NCBI RefSeq assembly: GCF_000829825.1
Contig: NZ_JXSL01000026.1
Location: forward strand, 1 to 38,428
From: Paramagnetospirillum magnetotacticum MS-1
Lineage (GTDB): Bacteria; Pseudomonadota; Alphaproteobacteria; Rhodospirillales; Magnetospirillaceae
DNA: 38,428 bases
Direction: 5' to 3'
Of the stretch, positions 8,980 through 14,717 are shown one piece after another. Each line of letters begins with the position of its first letter. Position 1 is the stretch's first letter. The notes under the pieces are model-generated. The model was not told the DNA's origin. It saw only the letters and a list, made by a program, of their open reading frames with translations, and ran no database searches. Both the position numbers and the translations under genes were made by a program.

Positions 8980-9604
8980 GCGCTCCATCACTTTTATCGC
9001 GGCGGGCCTGTTCACCGCCATCGGCGGGGCCGCCGCTATTGCCCTCTCGACCTTCGACGTATCGGCCCGAACCCGGCATTGGCCGGCGACCACCTGGGCG
9101 ATCGAGACGATCCGGGACCATTCCATCCGCAACGCCGCCGCTGGCATTGCCGTGCCGGCCGGGCTGGAGGATCGGGTCAGCATCATGGCGGGTGTCGAGC
9201 ACTACCGTGCCCATTGCGCCGTCTGCCACGGCGCTCCCGGCATCGAGCCGGACGTCATCGCCCGCGGAATGTACCCCGCGCCCCCCGATCTTCGCCATGC
9301 GGCGGAGCATCGTGGCCCGGCCGAACTGTTCTGGATCGTCAAGAACGGCATCAAGATGTCGGGTATGCCCGCCTGGGCCGATCACGGTGATGAGGAATTG
9401 TGGCCGGTGGTCGCCCTCATGCTGCAACTGCCCAAGATGACGGAGGCGGAGTACGTCAGACTTACGGCTGAGATCGATCAAGCCGCCGGCCATCACCAGC
9501 ATGACACGGGGGCGATGCCTACCCCCGCCGCCATACCGGTGGCGGAAGCAGCCGCGCCGACACACAAGCATGATGGTCATTCCCACTCCCATGGCCATCA
9601 CTGA
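8972..9604 (+). CDS. c-type cytochrome with His-rich tail
   Basis: A 210-residue exported mono-haem cytochrome c. An N-terminal signal or anchor (about 6-28) is followed by the haem site CAVCH (C82, C85, H86). The probable distal Met is in GIKMSGMPAW (M132 most likely). The C-terminal 45 residues are rich in His and Ala and end HDGHSHSHGHH, a probable metal-binding tail. It overlaps cusA by 8 bases, so it is co-translated with the pump. Similar cytochromes accompany copper-resistance clusters. A redox role, such as keeping copper in the exported oxidation state, is a guess. Confidence 0.9.
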   Translation: MNRRSITFIAAGLFTAIGGAAAIALSTFDVSARTRHWPATTWAIETIRDHSIRNAAAGIAVPAGLEDRVSIMAGVEHYRAHCAVCHGAPGIEPDVIARGMYPAPPDLRHAAEHRGPAELFWIVKNGIKMSGMPAWADHGDEELWPVVALMLQLPKMTEAEYVRLTAEIDQAAGHHQHDTGAMPTPAAIPVAEAAAPTHKHDGHSHSHGHH

Positions 9605-9636
9605 CGACGCAAACGGGTGAAGCTGACGAGGACAAC

Positions 9637-10860
9637 ATGACGACCGGCCGGCTGCGAGGATTGAGGCGCAAGATCGTCGGCCTGATCGGGCTGGGCGGCA
9701 TCGTCCTGGCCATTCTTGGCGGCGGGATCACCTACATGGTGGAGATGGAGCGGCTCGACAGCTTGGTCGAGCGGTTGGCCCGTGATCAGGCCCTTCACCT
9801 CATCCACGCCCTGCGCGGGAGCCAAGGCGCGACCGGAGCGCCCACCCTGGCGACCGGCGGCTTCCTTTACCTCCGGGTCGATGCGGGCGATGGAAGTCCC
9901 ACCCAGGAAATCCGGCAAGGCGATATGCCCACGTCCGCCCGGCAGCGGCTCGACACCCTGCTGTCCACGGCGGATGTCGAGCATAGCCACCTCAACTTCA
10001 CCGATGGCGGCCGAACCTACATGCTGCTGTCGTTTCCCCTTGCCGATACCGTCGGCCGGTTCACCGGCCTTTACCGCGTCGAGGAGCCCCTGGCCCGTGA
10101 GTTGTTCCGGCAGGTCGTGTGGTCCGTGGCGGGTGTTTTCCTCATCGTCGTCACCTCGACCCTGATCCTCATCCCGCTCATCCTCGGGCTCGAACGACAG
10201 GTGCTGCACCATGCCCGCGATGCCATCGAGGCCAATCTCGATGCGCTGGTCACCCTGGGCAGTGCCATCGCCAAGCGCGACAGTGACACCGACGCCCATA
10301 ACTACCGGGTCACCCTTTATGCCATCCGCCTGGCTGAAAGCATGGGGCTGGGGGCCGAGCGGATTCGCCACCTGATCCGCGGCGCCTTCCTGCACGATGT
10401 CGGCAAGATCGCCATTCCCGACCACATCCTGCTCAAGCCCGGCTCGCTGAGTCCCGACGAATTCGAGGTGATGAAAAGTCATGTTCGCCATGGCGTCGAT
10501 ATTGTCGCCCAGTCCCGTTGGCTCGCTCCGGCCGTCGAGATCATCGGCGGCCATCACGAGAAATTCGATGGAAGTGGCTATCCGCAGGGCCTGACAGGGG
10601 AGAACATCCCGTTGCTGGCCCGGATCTTCGCCATTGCCGACGTCTTCGACGCCCTGACCTCGATACGGCCCTACAAGCTGGCCTTTCCCCTTGAATTGGC
10701 CAGCAACCTTCTGGCGGAGCAGCGCGGGCGGCATTTCGATCCGCAACTGCTGGATCGCTTTCTCGACCGTGCCAATGAGCTTTACGCCCATTACGGCAAC
10801 GGCACCGACCGGGATATACGCAGGGAACTGGCGGTCGAACTGAAACGCTATTTCGGATGA
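9637..10860 (+). CDS. Membrane HD-GYP protein (predicted c-di-GMP phosphodiesterase)
   Basis: A 407-residue inner-membrane signalling protein. TM1 (about 12-34), a periplasmic sensor of about 125 residues and TM2 (about 160-184) lead to a cytoplasmic HD-GYP domain. Catalytic residues appear intact: H221, the HD pair H253-D254 (LHDVGKIAIP), H282, H306-H307 (HHEKFDGSGYP) and the GYP triplet at about 314-316. Enzymes of this family hydrolyse c-di-GMP. It lies inside the cus operon, 32 bases after the cytochrome, so it would be made with the pump and may couple the metal signal to c-di-GMP. Its periplasmic domain could be a direct metal sensor, but no clear ligand cluster is visible there. Confidence 0.9.
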   Translation: MTTGRLRGLRRKIVGLIGLGGIVLAILGGGITYMVEMERLDSLVERLARDQALHLIHALRGSQGATGAPTLATGGFLYLRVDAGDGSPTQEIRQGDMPTSARQRLDTLLSTADVEHSHLNFTDGGRTYMLLSFPLADTVGRFTGLYRVEEPLARELFRQVVWSVAGVFLIVVTSTLILIPLILGLERQVLHHARDAIEANLDALVTLGSAIAKRDSDTDAHNYRVTLYAIRLAESMGLGAERIRHLIRGAFLHDVGKIAIPDHILLKPGSLSPDEFEVMKSHVRHGVDIVAQSRWLAPAVEIIGGHHEKFDGSGYPQGLTGENIPLLARIFAIADVFDALTSIRPYKLAFPLELASNLLAEQRGRHFDPQLLDRFLDRANELYAHYGNGTDRDIRRELAVELKRYFG

Positions 10861-10879
10861 ACCAGACAGGATGAAACCC

Positions 10880-11329
10880 ATGATCCCTCGACGTCTCATT
10901 CTCGCCGGTGCTGTCGCTCTGGGCGCTGCCGCCACCTTTGTCGCGTTCCAGCCGTCACCCGTCGCGGCACGCGAGGCCGTCGTTTACAAGAATCCGCAAT
11001 GTGGCTGCTGCAAGGGCTGGGCGACCTACCTTCAGCGCAATGGCTACAAGGTCACGGTCATCGACGTCGACAACATGGAAGACCTGAAACGGCGCCTTCA
11101 GGTGCCCGACAGCCTGCATTCCTGCCACACCGCCAAGATCGATGGCTATGTGGTGGAGGGTCATGTGCCGGTGGAGGCCATCGACAAGTTGCTGACCAAG
11201 CGTCCCAGCTTCACAGGGATTGCCTCGCCGGGCATGCCGTCAGGTTCCCCGGGAATGGACGGCCCGAAGGAGGACAATGTCGTCAAGGCTTTCGGCCCCG
11301 GTGGGATCAGGGTTTTCGGGATATATTGA
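10880..11329 (+). CDS. DUF411 metal-binding periplasmic protein
   Basis: A 149-residue exported protein of the DUF411 family, commonly found in copper-resistance loci. A signal segment (about 4-31) precedes a thioredoxin-like body with candidate metal ligands C41, C43, C44 (QCGCCKGW), C82-H83 (SCHTA) and H95 (EGHVPVEA). The ATG at 10871 has its AGG directly abutting. The ATG at 10880 has AGGA at proper spacing and was preferred; it removes three residues. This is the last gene of the cus operon, and no hairpin separates it from TTTACA box 2, which begins 13 bases after the stop. Confidence 0.88.
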   Translation: MIPRRLILAGAVALGAAATFVAFQPSPVAAREAVVYKNPQCGCCKGWATYLQRNGYKVTVIDVDNMEDLKRRLQVPDSLHSCHTAKIDGYVVEGHVPVEAIDKLLTKRPSFTGIASPGMPSGSPGMDGPKEDNVVKAFGPGGIRVFGIY

Positions 11330-11342
11330 TCCTCAGGCTGGC

Positions 11343-11358
11343 TTTACAAATCTTTACA
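11343..11358 (+). promoter_or_regulatory. TTTACA tandem box 2
   Basis: TTTACA-AATC-TTTACA with a 10-bp period, upstream of the His/Met repeat protein at 11461. Exactly 18 bases after the box is CATTTAC-GT, matched at the same distance by CATTTAC-AT after box 4. This shared element may be part of the core promoter. No strict -10 can be fixed; TACAGG at 11382 is a candidate. Confidence 0.72.
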
Positions 11359-11460
11359 CGCGCTGTCGTCTGCCATTTACGTACAGGTGGTCCAATAGGT
11401 GTGTCGCGGGAAGCAGGGGCCCCACAGGGGGGCAACGCCCCGCCCACCGAGGAGACTAAA

Positions 11461-11781
11461 ATGAAGAAGCTCATGATCGCCGCCGCCGTCCTCGCCGCCA
11501 TCGCGGTCGCGCCGGCCTTCGCCCAGACCAAGTCGGAACCGCTGGACCCTCACACCTTTCCGTCGGGTGGTGACCACCAGATGAACAACGACACCAAGCC
11601 GGCCTATGGCGCCAAGAATATCCCGGTCGATACCCATTCCCAGATCATGACGGGTCCAGAGCATCAGATGGGGCCGCAGACGAAGCCGGCCCACGATGCC
11701 AAGAACGTCCCGCTGGATCCCCATACCCTTCCGTCGGGCGGGGATCACCAGATGCCCGTCACGCCGCCCGCCAAGAAGTAG
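11461..11781 (+). CDS. Small exported protein of His/Met-containing tandem repeats
   Basis: A 106-residue protein with a clear signal peptide (1-21, ending AFA). The mature part is almost entirely three imperfect repeats of 28-29 residues: 28-55, 56-84 and a shortened 85-98. Each has the plan (L/V)D-x-H-(T/S)...G-(D/P/G)-xHQM, and the first two add TKPA-x-x-AKN-(I/V)P. The regular H-x8-9-HQM spacing suggests low-affinity binding of Cu or a similar ion in the periplasm. No known family is recognised and no Cys is present, so it may be intrinsically disordered. GAGGAG precedes the ATG. Expression is expected from TTTACA box 2, with possible read-through from the cus operon. Confidence 0.85.
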   Translation: MKKLMIAAAVLAAIAVAPAFAQTKSEPLDPHTFPSGGDHQMNNDTKPAYGAKNIPVDTHSQIMTGPEHQMGPQTKPAHDAKNVPLDPHTLPSGGDHQMPVTPPAKK

Positions 11782-11803
11782 GGACCGCGATTATCCGGTA
11801 ATG

Positions 11804-11840
11804 GATGGGGCCGGACTTCACGGGCCGGCCCCATCTCTCG
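11804..11840 (+). terminator. Terminator-like hairpin after the repeat protein
   Basis: An 11-bp perfect stem, GATGGGGCCGG (11804-11814) with CCGGCCCCATC (11825-11835), and a 10-base loop lie just after the gene and before box 3. It has no T-run, only a pyrimidine-rich flank. It insulates one unit from the next. Confidence 0.6.
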
Positions 11841-11847
11841 ATCGGAA

Positions 11848-11863
11848 CTTACAAAACTTTACA
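11848..11863 (+). promoter_or_regulatory. TTTACA tandem box 3
   Basis: CTTACA-AAAC-TTTACA, period 10 bp, directly after a hairpin and 82 bases before the ATG at 11946. Orientation matches the downstream gene. The first half-site has one mismatch. No convincing -10 element is seen at the expected distance. Confidence 0.7.
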
Positions 11864-11945
11864 ATTCAGGTCGTTGACGATGTCCGAAGCCCTGTTCCAA
11901 TGGGGCAGTCGCAGGACGCGACGGAAATCGAGAAGGAGATTGACC

Positions 11946-12284
11946 ATGAAGACCCTGTTCGCCGTTGCCGCCGTTACCCTGATGGCCATCGCCGCGACGT
12001 CCGCTTCCGCCGCCCCGGCTTGCGAAGGCCAAGTTGCGGAAATGCAGGCCGCCTGGAAGGCCGTGCCGCATCCCTACAGCAAGCTGGCCGAAAAGAAGAC
12101 CCGAGCCGATCACGACCACAACGCCATGTCCGAAACCTATATGAACGGGCAGATGCGTCAGGCCGAGTCGCTGTGCAAGGGCGGCAATGACCACGAGGCG
12201 ATGCTGCGGCTCGATGTGGTCCGTGCCTGGCTGAAGCTCCCCGAGATCACCCATCCGACCGAGCACAATTACCAGCCGAAGTAA
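11946..12284 (+). CDS. Small secreted Cys/His protein, paralogue of the gene at 13663
   Basis: A 112-residue protein with a signal peptide (about 1-23). The mature part has two Cys (C26, C77), a His-rich middle (HDH) and a C-terminal signature A-x-x-LC-x-x-G-x-x-HEA-x-x-x-L-x-x-VR, then HP-x-x-H. The same signature and Cys spacing recur in the protein at 13663-14034, so the two are paralogues in one small gene region. I do not recognise the family. A disulfide between the Cys residues and metal binding by the His pairs are plausible. AAGGAG precedes the ATG. It follows TTTACA box 3. Confidence 0.85.
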   Translation: MKTLFAVAAVTLMAIAATSASAAPACEGQVAEMQAAWKAVPHPYSKLAEKKTRADHDHNAMSETYMNGQMRQAESLCKGGNDHEAMLRLDVVRAWLKLPEITHPTEHNYQPK

Positions 12285-12291
12285 GTCCAGT

Positions 12292-12322
12292 GAAGCGGCG
12301 TCATCACCCCCGACGCCGCTTC
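12292..12322 (+). terminator. Strong hairpin after the small Cys/His protein
   Basis: A perfect 11-bp stem, GAAGCGGCGTC with GACGCCGCTTC, and a 9-base loop begin 7 bases after the stop codon. There is no T-run, but the element is followed at once by a second hairpin that has one. Confidence 0.6.
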
Positions 12323-12330
12323 GGGGCGAG

Positions 12331-12356
12331 AACGGTCATCGGCGCCGACCGTTTTT
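12331..12356 (+). terminator. Rho-independent terminator
   Basis: Stem AACGGTC (12331-12337) pairs with GACCGTT (12347-12353) and runs into TTTTT (12352-12356). An inner palindrome, TCGGCGCCGA, can add to the fold. Confidence 0.7.
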
Positions 12357-12364
12357 GCGGGCGA

Positions 12365-12406
12365 GCGATGATGGTCGGCGCTCCCCCCTCGCCGAGCCAT
12401 CATCGC
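12365..12406. repeat. Long interrupted hairpin of unknown role
   Basis: GCGATGATGG (12365-12374) pairs with CCATCATCGC (12397-12406), and CGGCG (12376-12380) pairs with CGCCG (12390-12394) inside it. It is the third consecutive hairpin in 115 bases and lies in the leader of the tiny lipoprotein gene. Confidence 0.5.
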
Positions 12407-12445
12407 CTCTCCACACTCCGCAACACTGACCCCAGAAAGCGCCTA

Positions 12446-12574
12446 ATGTCCAAGAAGCTCACCATCCTGATCGTCGCAGTACTGGCGCTTGCCGCCTGTG
12501 AGCCCACGGGGCGCTACCGCAACGCCGATTCCGAGCGCTCCCCATCCTACGGCGGTACCGGTCATTCGCATTAG
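12446..12574 (+). CDS. Very small lipoprotein (42 residues)
   Basis: A short gene giving 42 residues: a signal sequence with lipobox ALAAC (Cys about 18), then a 24-residue polar tail ending GGTGHSH. It resembles entericidin-like or other tiny lipoproteins only in size; no family is recognised. The ribosome site is weak (AGAAAG). Its place between strong hairpins and box 4 means its own promoter is unclear. Reality as a gene rests on the clean lipobox and a start shortly after the hairpins. Confidence 0.6.
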   Translation: MSKKLTILIVAVLALAACEPTGRYRNADSERSPSYGGTGHSH

Positions 12575-12630
12575 GGCGGGATAAAAGAGGGAATATCGGG
12601 CTGCGCACACCCTCGACGGCCCGATGGGGG

Positions 12631-12678
12631 CGATGGTGGCGGGGCTTTCCCCCGACTGAACCCACCATCGTCTTCCTC
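12631..12678 (+). terminator. Nested hairpin terminator before the flgB unit
   Basis: CGATGGTGG (12631-12639) pairs with CCACCATCG (12662-12670), enclosing a second stem CGGGG/CCCCG. A pyrimidine-rich TCTTCCTCCT follows. It separates the lipoprotein from box 4. Confidence 0.6.
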
Positions 12679-12690
12679 CTCAGGCGGATG

Positions 12691-12706
12691 TTTACAAAAG
12701 TTTACA
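12691..12706 (+). promoter_or_regulatory. TTTACA tandem box 4 (flgBC unit)
   Basis: TTTACA-AAAG-TTTACA, period 10 bp, both half-sites perfect. CATTTACAT follows 18 bases downstream, as after box 2. The unit that follows is the 14-codon leader frame, flgB, flgC, a small secreted protein and an HMA-like protein. Confidence 0.75.
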
Positions 12707-12771
12707 ATCGCCGACATCAGCCATTTACATGGCGATGCTGTGATGGTGGCACCCCAGGGAGGGAGGCCACC

Positions 12772-12816
12772 ATGGAAACGACCGGCACTGAATCGTCGAA
12801 GGGCTTGGAGGGCTAA
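12772..12816 (+). CDS. Possible 14-residue leader peptide upstream of flgB
   Basis: An ATG with a very strong ribosome site (GGGAGGGAGG, 6 bases away) opens a 14-codon frame (METTGTESSKGLEG) that stops at a TAA 4 bases before the flgB ATG. The last codons contain the flgB ribosome site (GGAGGG), so translation of the leader could gate flgB. It could also be a chance frame. Confidence 0.35.
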   Translation: METTGTESSKGLEG

Positions 12817-12820
12817 GGAC

Positions 12821-13219
12821 ATGCTCGACCAGCTCACGATCTTCAAGATGGCGCGGGCGCGCATGGACTGGGCCGCCCAACGACAAGAGGTGCTGGCCGG
12901 GAATGTGGCCAACGCCAACACCCCACGCTATCTGCCAAGGGACGTCAGGAAATTTGACTTCAAGGAAATGCTGGCCGAGGTTCAGGCACCGCCGCTCGCC
13001 ACCACCCATTCCCAGCATATCGCCGGTCCAGCCAGTAATCCCCTTGCCGTAGAAACCACGCGCAAGCCTTTCGAGAGCACCCCGAACGGCAACGGTGTGG
13101 TGCTGGAGGAGCAGATGGCGAAGATCAGCGACACCAAGGGCGCCCACAACATGGCCGCCGACATCTACCAGAAGAACCTGAAGATGATGCGCCTTGCGCT
13201 CGGTCGCACCGGCGTTTGA
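12821..13219 (+). CDS. flgB: Flagellar basal-body rod protein FlgB
   Basis: A 132-residue FlgB-type proximal rod protein. It has the family N-terminus (LTIFKMARARMDWAAQRQ, then LAGNVANANTPRY), a Gln/Pro-rich middle, and a C-terminal helix region with NMAADIYQKNLKMMRLAL. The start at 12821 fits family length (about 130). A longer frame beginning at 12740 has no homology-like extension. It lies 11 bases before flgC. Unusually, no fliE, fliQ or other flagellar gene is next to the pair, and it follows TTTACA box 4. It may be a second copy of flgB or the only one; the window cannot tell. Confidence 0.92.
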   Translation: MLDQLTIFKMARARMDWAAQRQEVLAGNVANANTPRYLPRDVRKFDFKEMLAEVQAPPLATTHSQHIAGPASNPLAVETTRKPFESTPNGNGVVLEEQMAKISDTKGAHNMAADIYQKNLKMMRLALGRTGV

Positions 13220-13230
13220 GGAGGATGGTC

Positions 13231-13641
13231 ATGGACCCCTTGATGAACAGTTCGAAGATCGCTAAATCCGGCCTGAAGGTACAGTCGCAGCGGCTGCGGG
13301 TGATTTCCGAGAACCTCGCCAACGCAGATTCCCTGGCCCAGACTCCCGAGGGGCTGCCCTACCAGCGCAAGACGGTAACCTTCAAGAACGAACTCGACCG
13401 CGAGATGGGAACCAAACTGGTCAAGGTGGACAAGGTCCGCCCCGATAACGCCGAATTCCAGCGGCGCTATGATCCCAAGCACCCGGCCGCCGACCGCGAC
13501 GGCTATGTGCTGGCCCCCAACGTCAACCCGCTGATCGAGATGATGGACATGCGCGAGGCCCAGCGCAGCTACGAGGCCAATCTCCAGGTGATCCAGACCT
13601 CCCGGACGATGATGGACCGGACGATGGACCTGCTCAAATAG
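13231..13641 (+). CDS. flgC: Flagellar basal-body rod protein FlgC
   Basis: A 136-residue FlgC rod protein. It has the N-terminal SGLKVQSQRLRVISENLANADS, the central GYVLAPNVNPLIEMMDMREAQRSYEANL block and a C-terminal rod helix ending TMDLLK, all typical. AGGAGG lies 6 bases before the ATG at 13231. Earlier TTG and ATG codons overlap the ribosome site and were rejected. The gene forms an operon with flgB and is followed after 21 bases by a secreted Cys/His protein, where fliE would be expected in many alphaproteobacteria. Confidence 0.92.
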   Translation: MDPLMNSSKIAKSGLKVQSQRLRVISENLANADSLAQTPEGLPYQRKTVTFKNELDREMGTKLVKVDKVRPDNAEFQRRYDPKHPAADRDGYVLAPNVNPLIEMMDMREAQRSYEANLQVIQTSRTMMDRTMDLLK

Positions 13642-13662
13642 GCCCGGCCAGAGGAGGTTGAC

Positions 13663-14034
13663 ATGACGGCATCACGACTCATTCCTGCCCTGGTGATCGC
13701 CTTGCTGGCGCCGCCGCTCTCCCTGGGAACGGTACATGCCGGCGAGGTTACCGAGGCCGAAGCCTGCCAGACCCAACTCGATGAACTCGGCGCCAACCTG
13801 CGGGGCGCCCCCATGGGAGCAATCGGTCGGCCCGGACAGCCCCCAGTCAAACTCGATAACGGGAAGTGGTATCCGGTCTCCGAGATTGATTCAATTCGGC
13901 AGGAGTTGCACCGGGCGGCAAGGCTATGCCGGGAAGGAAAAACGCACGAGGGCCTCAACGAACTGAATCTGGTCCGGCGGCATTTCGACCTTGCCGCCCT
14001 GCCGCATCCGGAAAGCCATGGAGTCCAGAAGTAG
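13663..14034 (+). CDS. Small secreted Cys/His protein, paralogue of the gene at 11946
   Basis: A 123-residue protein with a signal peptide (about 1-26, ending VHA). Two Cys (C35, C89) are spaced 54 residues apart (51 in the paralogue). The C-terminal signature A-x-LC-x-x-G-x-x-HEG-x-x-x-L-x-x-VR, then LPHP-x-x-H, matches the protein at 11946-12284. Between the Cys residues is a Gly/Pro segment and a KWYPVSEIDS block absent from the paralogue. GAGGAGG precedes the ATG. It is the third gene of the flgBC unit, so a flagellar or envelope role is possible. Family unknown. Confidence 0.83.
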   Translation: MTASRLIPALVIALLAPPLSLGTVHAGEVTEAEACQTQLDELGANLRGAPMGAIGRPGQPPVKLDNGKWYPVSEIDSIRQELHRAARLCREGKTHEGLNELNLVRRHFDLAALPHPESHGVQK

Positions 14035-14066
14035 AGCCCGGGCCCCTCCAGCACGGAGTTGCCGCC

Positions 14067-14393
14067 ATGACACGCACACCGCTCATCGTCACCCGCTCCC
14101 TCTCGTTCAACGGTATTGGCGTCGAAGCCGCAACGGCGGCTCTGGCTGCCCTCGGGGGCGGCGCCGATATTGACGCCGAATCCAGAGGAGCACGGCTGAT
14201 AATCCGCTATGACCTTCGTCGCTTGCGTCTCGACGATATCGAGAAAGCAATAGCGGAAGCCGGGGGGCGGCCCGCCGGAGGCATCTTCGAGAAAGTCCGG
14301 CGGAGTTGGATGCGGTTCACCGATGAGAACCGGCTGAACAATGCCGAAGCGCCGTCGCATGGTTGCTGCAACCGGCCCCCGAGGGGGAAATAA
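14067..14393 (+). CDS. Small cytoplasmic HMA-like protein without CxxC
   Basis: A 108-residue protein without a signal peptide. The first 70 residues have the beta-alpha-beta-beta-alpha-beta rhythm of heavy-metal-associated domains: an initial strand, a helix EAATAALAALGGG, a strand LIIRYDL, and a helix LDDIEKAIAEAGG. They lack the metal-binding GMxCxxC. A pair of Cys occurs near the C-terminus (HGCCNRPP), which could be the metal site. It ends the flgBC unit. Its TAA directly abuts the stop codon of the convergent minus-strand gene, with no spacer. Confidence 0.7.
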   Translation: MTRTPLIVTRSLSFNGIGVEAATAALAALGGGADIDAESRGARLIIRYDLRRLRLDDIEKAIAEAGGRPAGGIFEKVRRSWMRFTDENRLNNAEAPSHGCCNRPPRGK

Positions 14394-14690
14394 CTACGAC
14401 GGTTGGACCGGCAATCGGATTTGCTGGAAGATCATCCGGCGGCAGTCGGCGATCTCGACCACGATGGCGTCGTCCCGAGAATGCTCCACGTCAAGCGATG
14501 TGACCGGATGGGCCGTCGCCAGGACGTTGGAGACATCCACGAAAAGGCCGGGGGCGGCGGCCTCATCGATAGTTGCCACCCACTCCAGACACTGCCCCCG
14601 CCATCCCCTGGAAAAGCCCAGTTGGGCGAGGGCGATCGCCGTCATTACCGATCTGGAGGCTTGGCCGAAGCGAACGGTGATCCGCAACAT
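14394..14690 (-). CDS. Unknown 98-residue protein co-transcribed with the methyltransferase
   Basis: Starting at an ATG with GGAGGAG at good spacing, this frame gives a 98-residue soluble protein with alternating strand and helix pattern (MLRITVRFG, then ALAQLGF, then VVEIADCRRMIFQQI). A GTG start at 14714 is also in frame but would overlap the ribosome site. The gene begins 27 bases after the methyltransferase stop on the same strand, so the two form an operon. I recognise no family. The well-placed ribosome site and lack of a convincing rival frame support it as a gene. Confidence 0.62.
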   Translation of the reverse strand: MLRITVRFGQASRSVMTAIALAQLGFSRGWRGQCLEWVATIDEAAAPGLFVDVSNVLATAHPVTSLDVEHSRDDAIVVEIADCRRMIFQQIRLPVQPS

Positions 14691-14717
14691 ACCGGCCTCC
14701 TCCAGTCCGGCCACCGC

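Noticed and set aside
6895-9186. Very long minus-strand open frame (over 700 codons) opposite cusA
   Set aside because: It is rich in His, Gly, Asp and Gln in the way of a GC-rich coding shadow, overlaps an unmistakable pump gene, and has no ribosome site.
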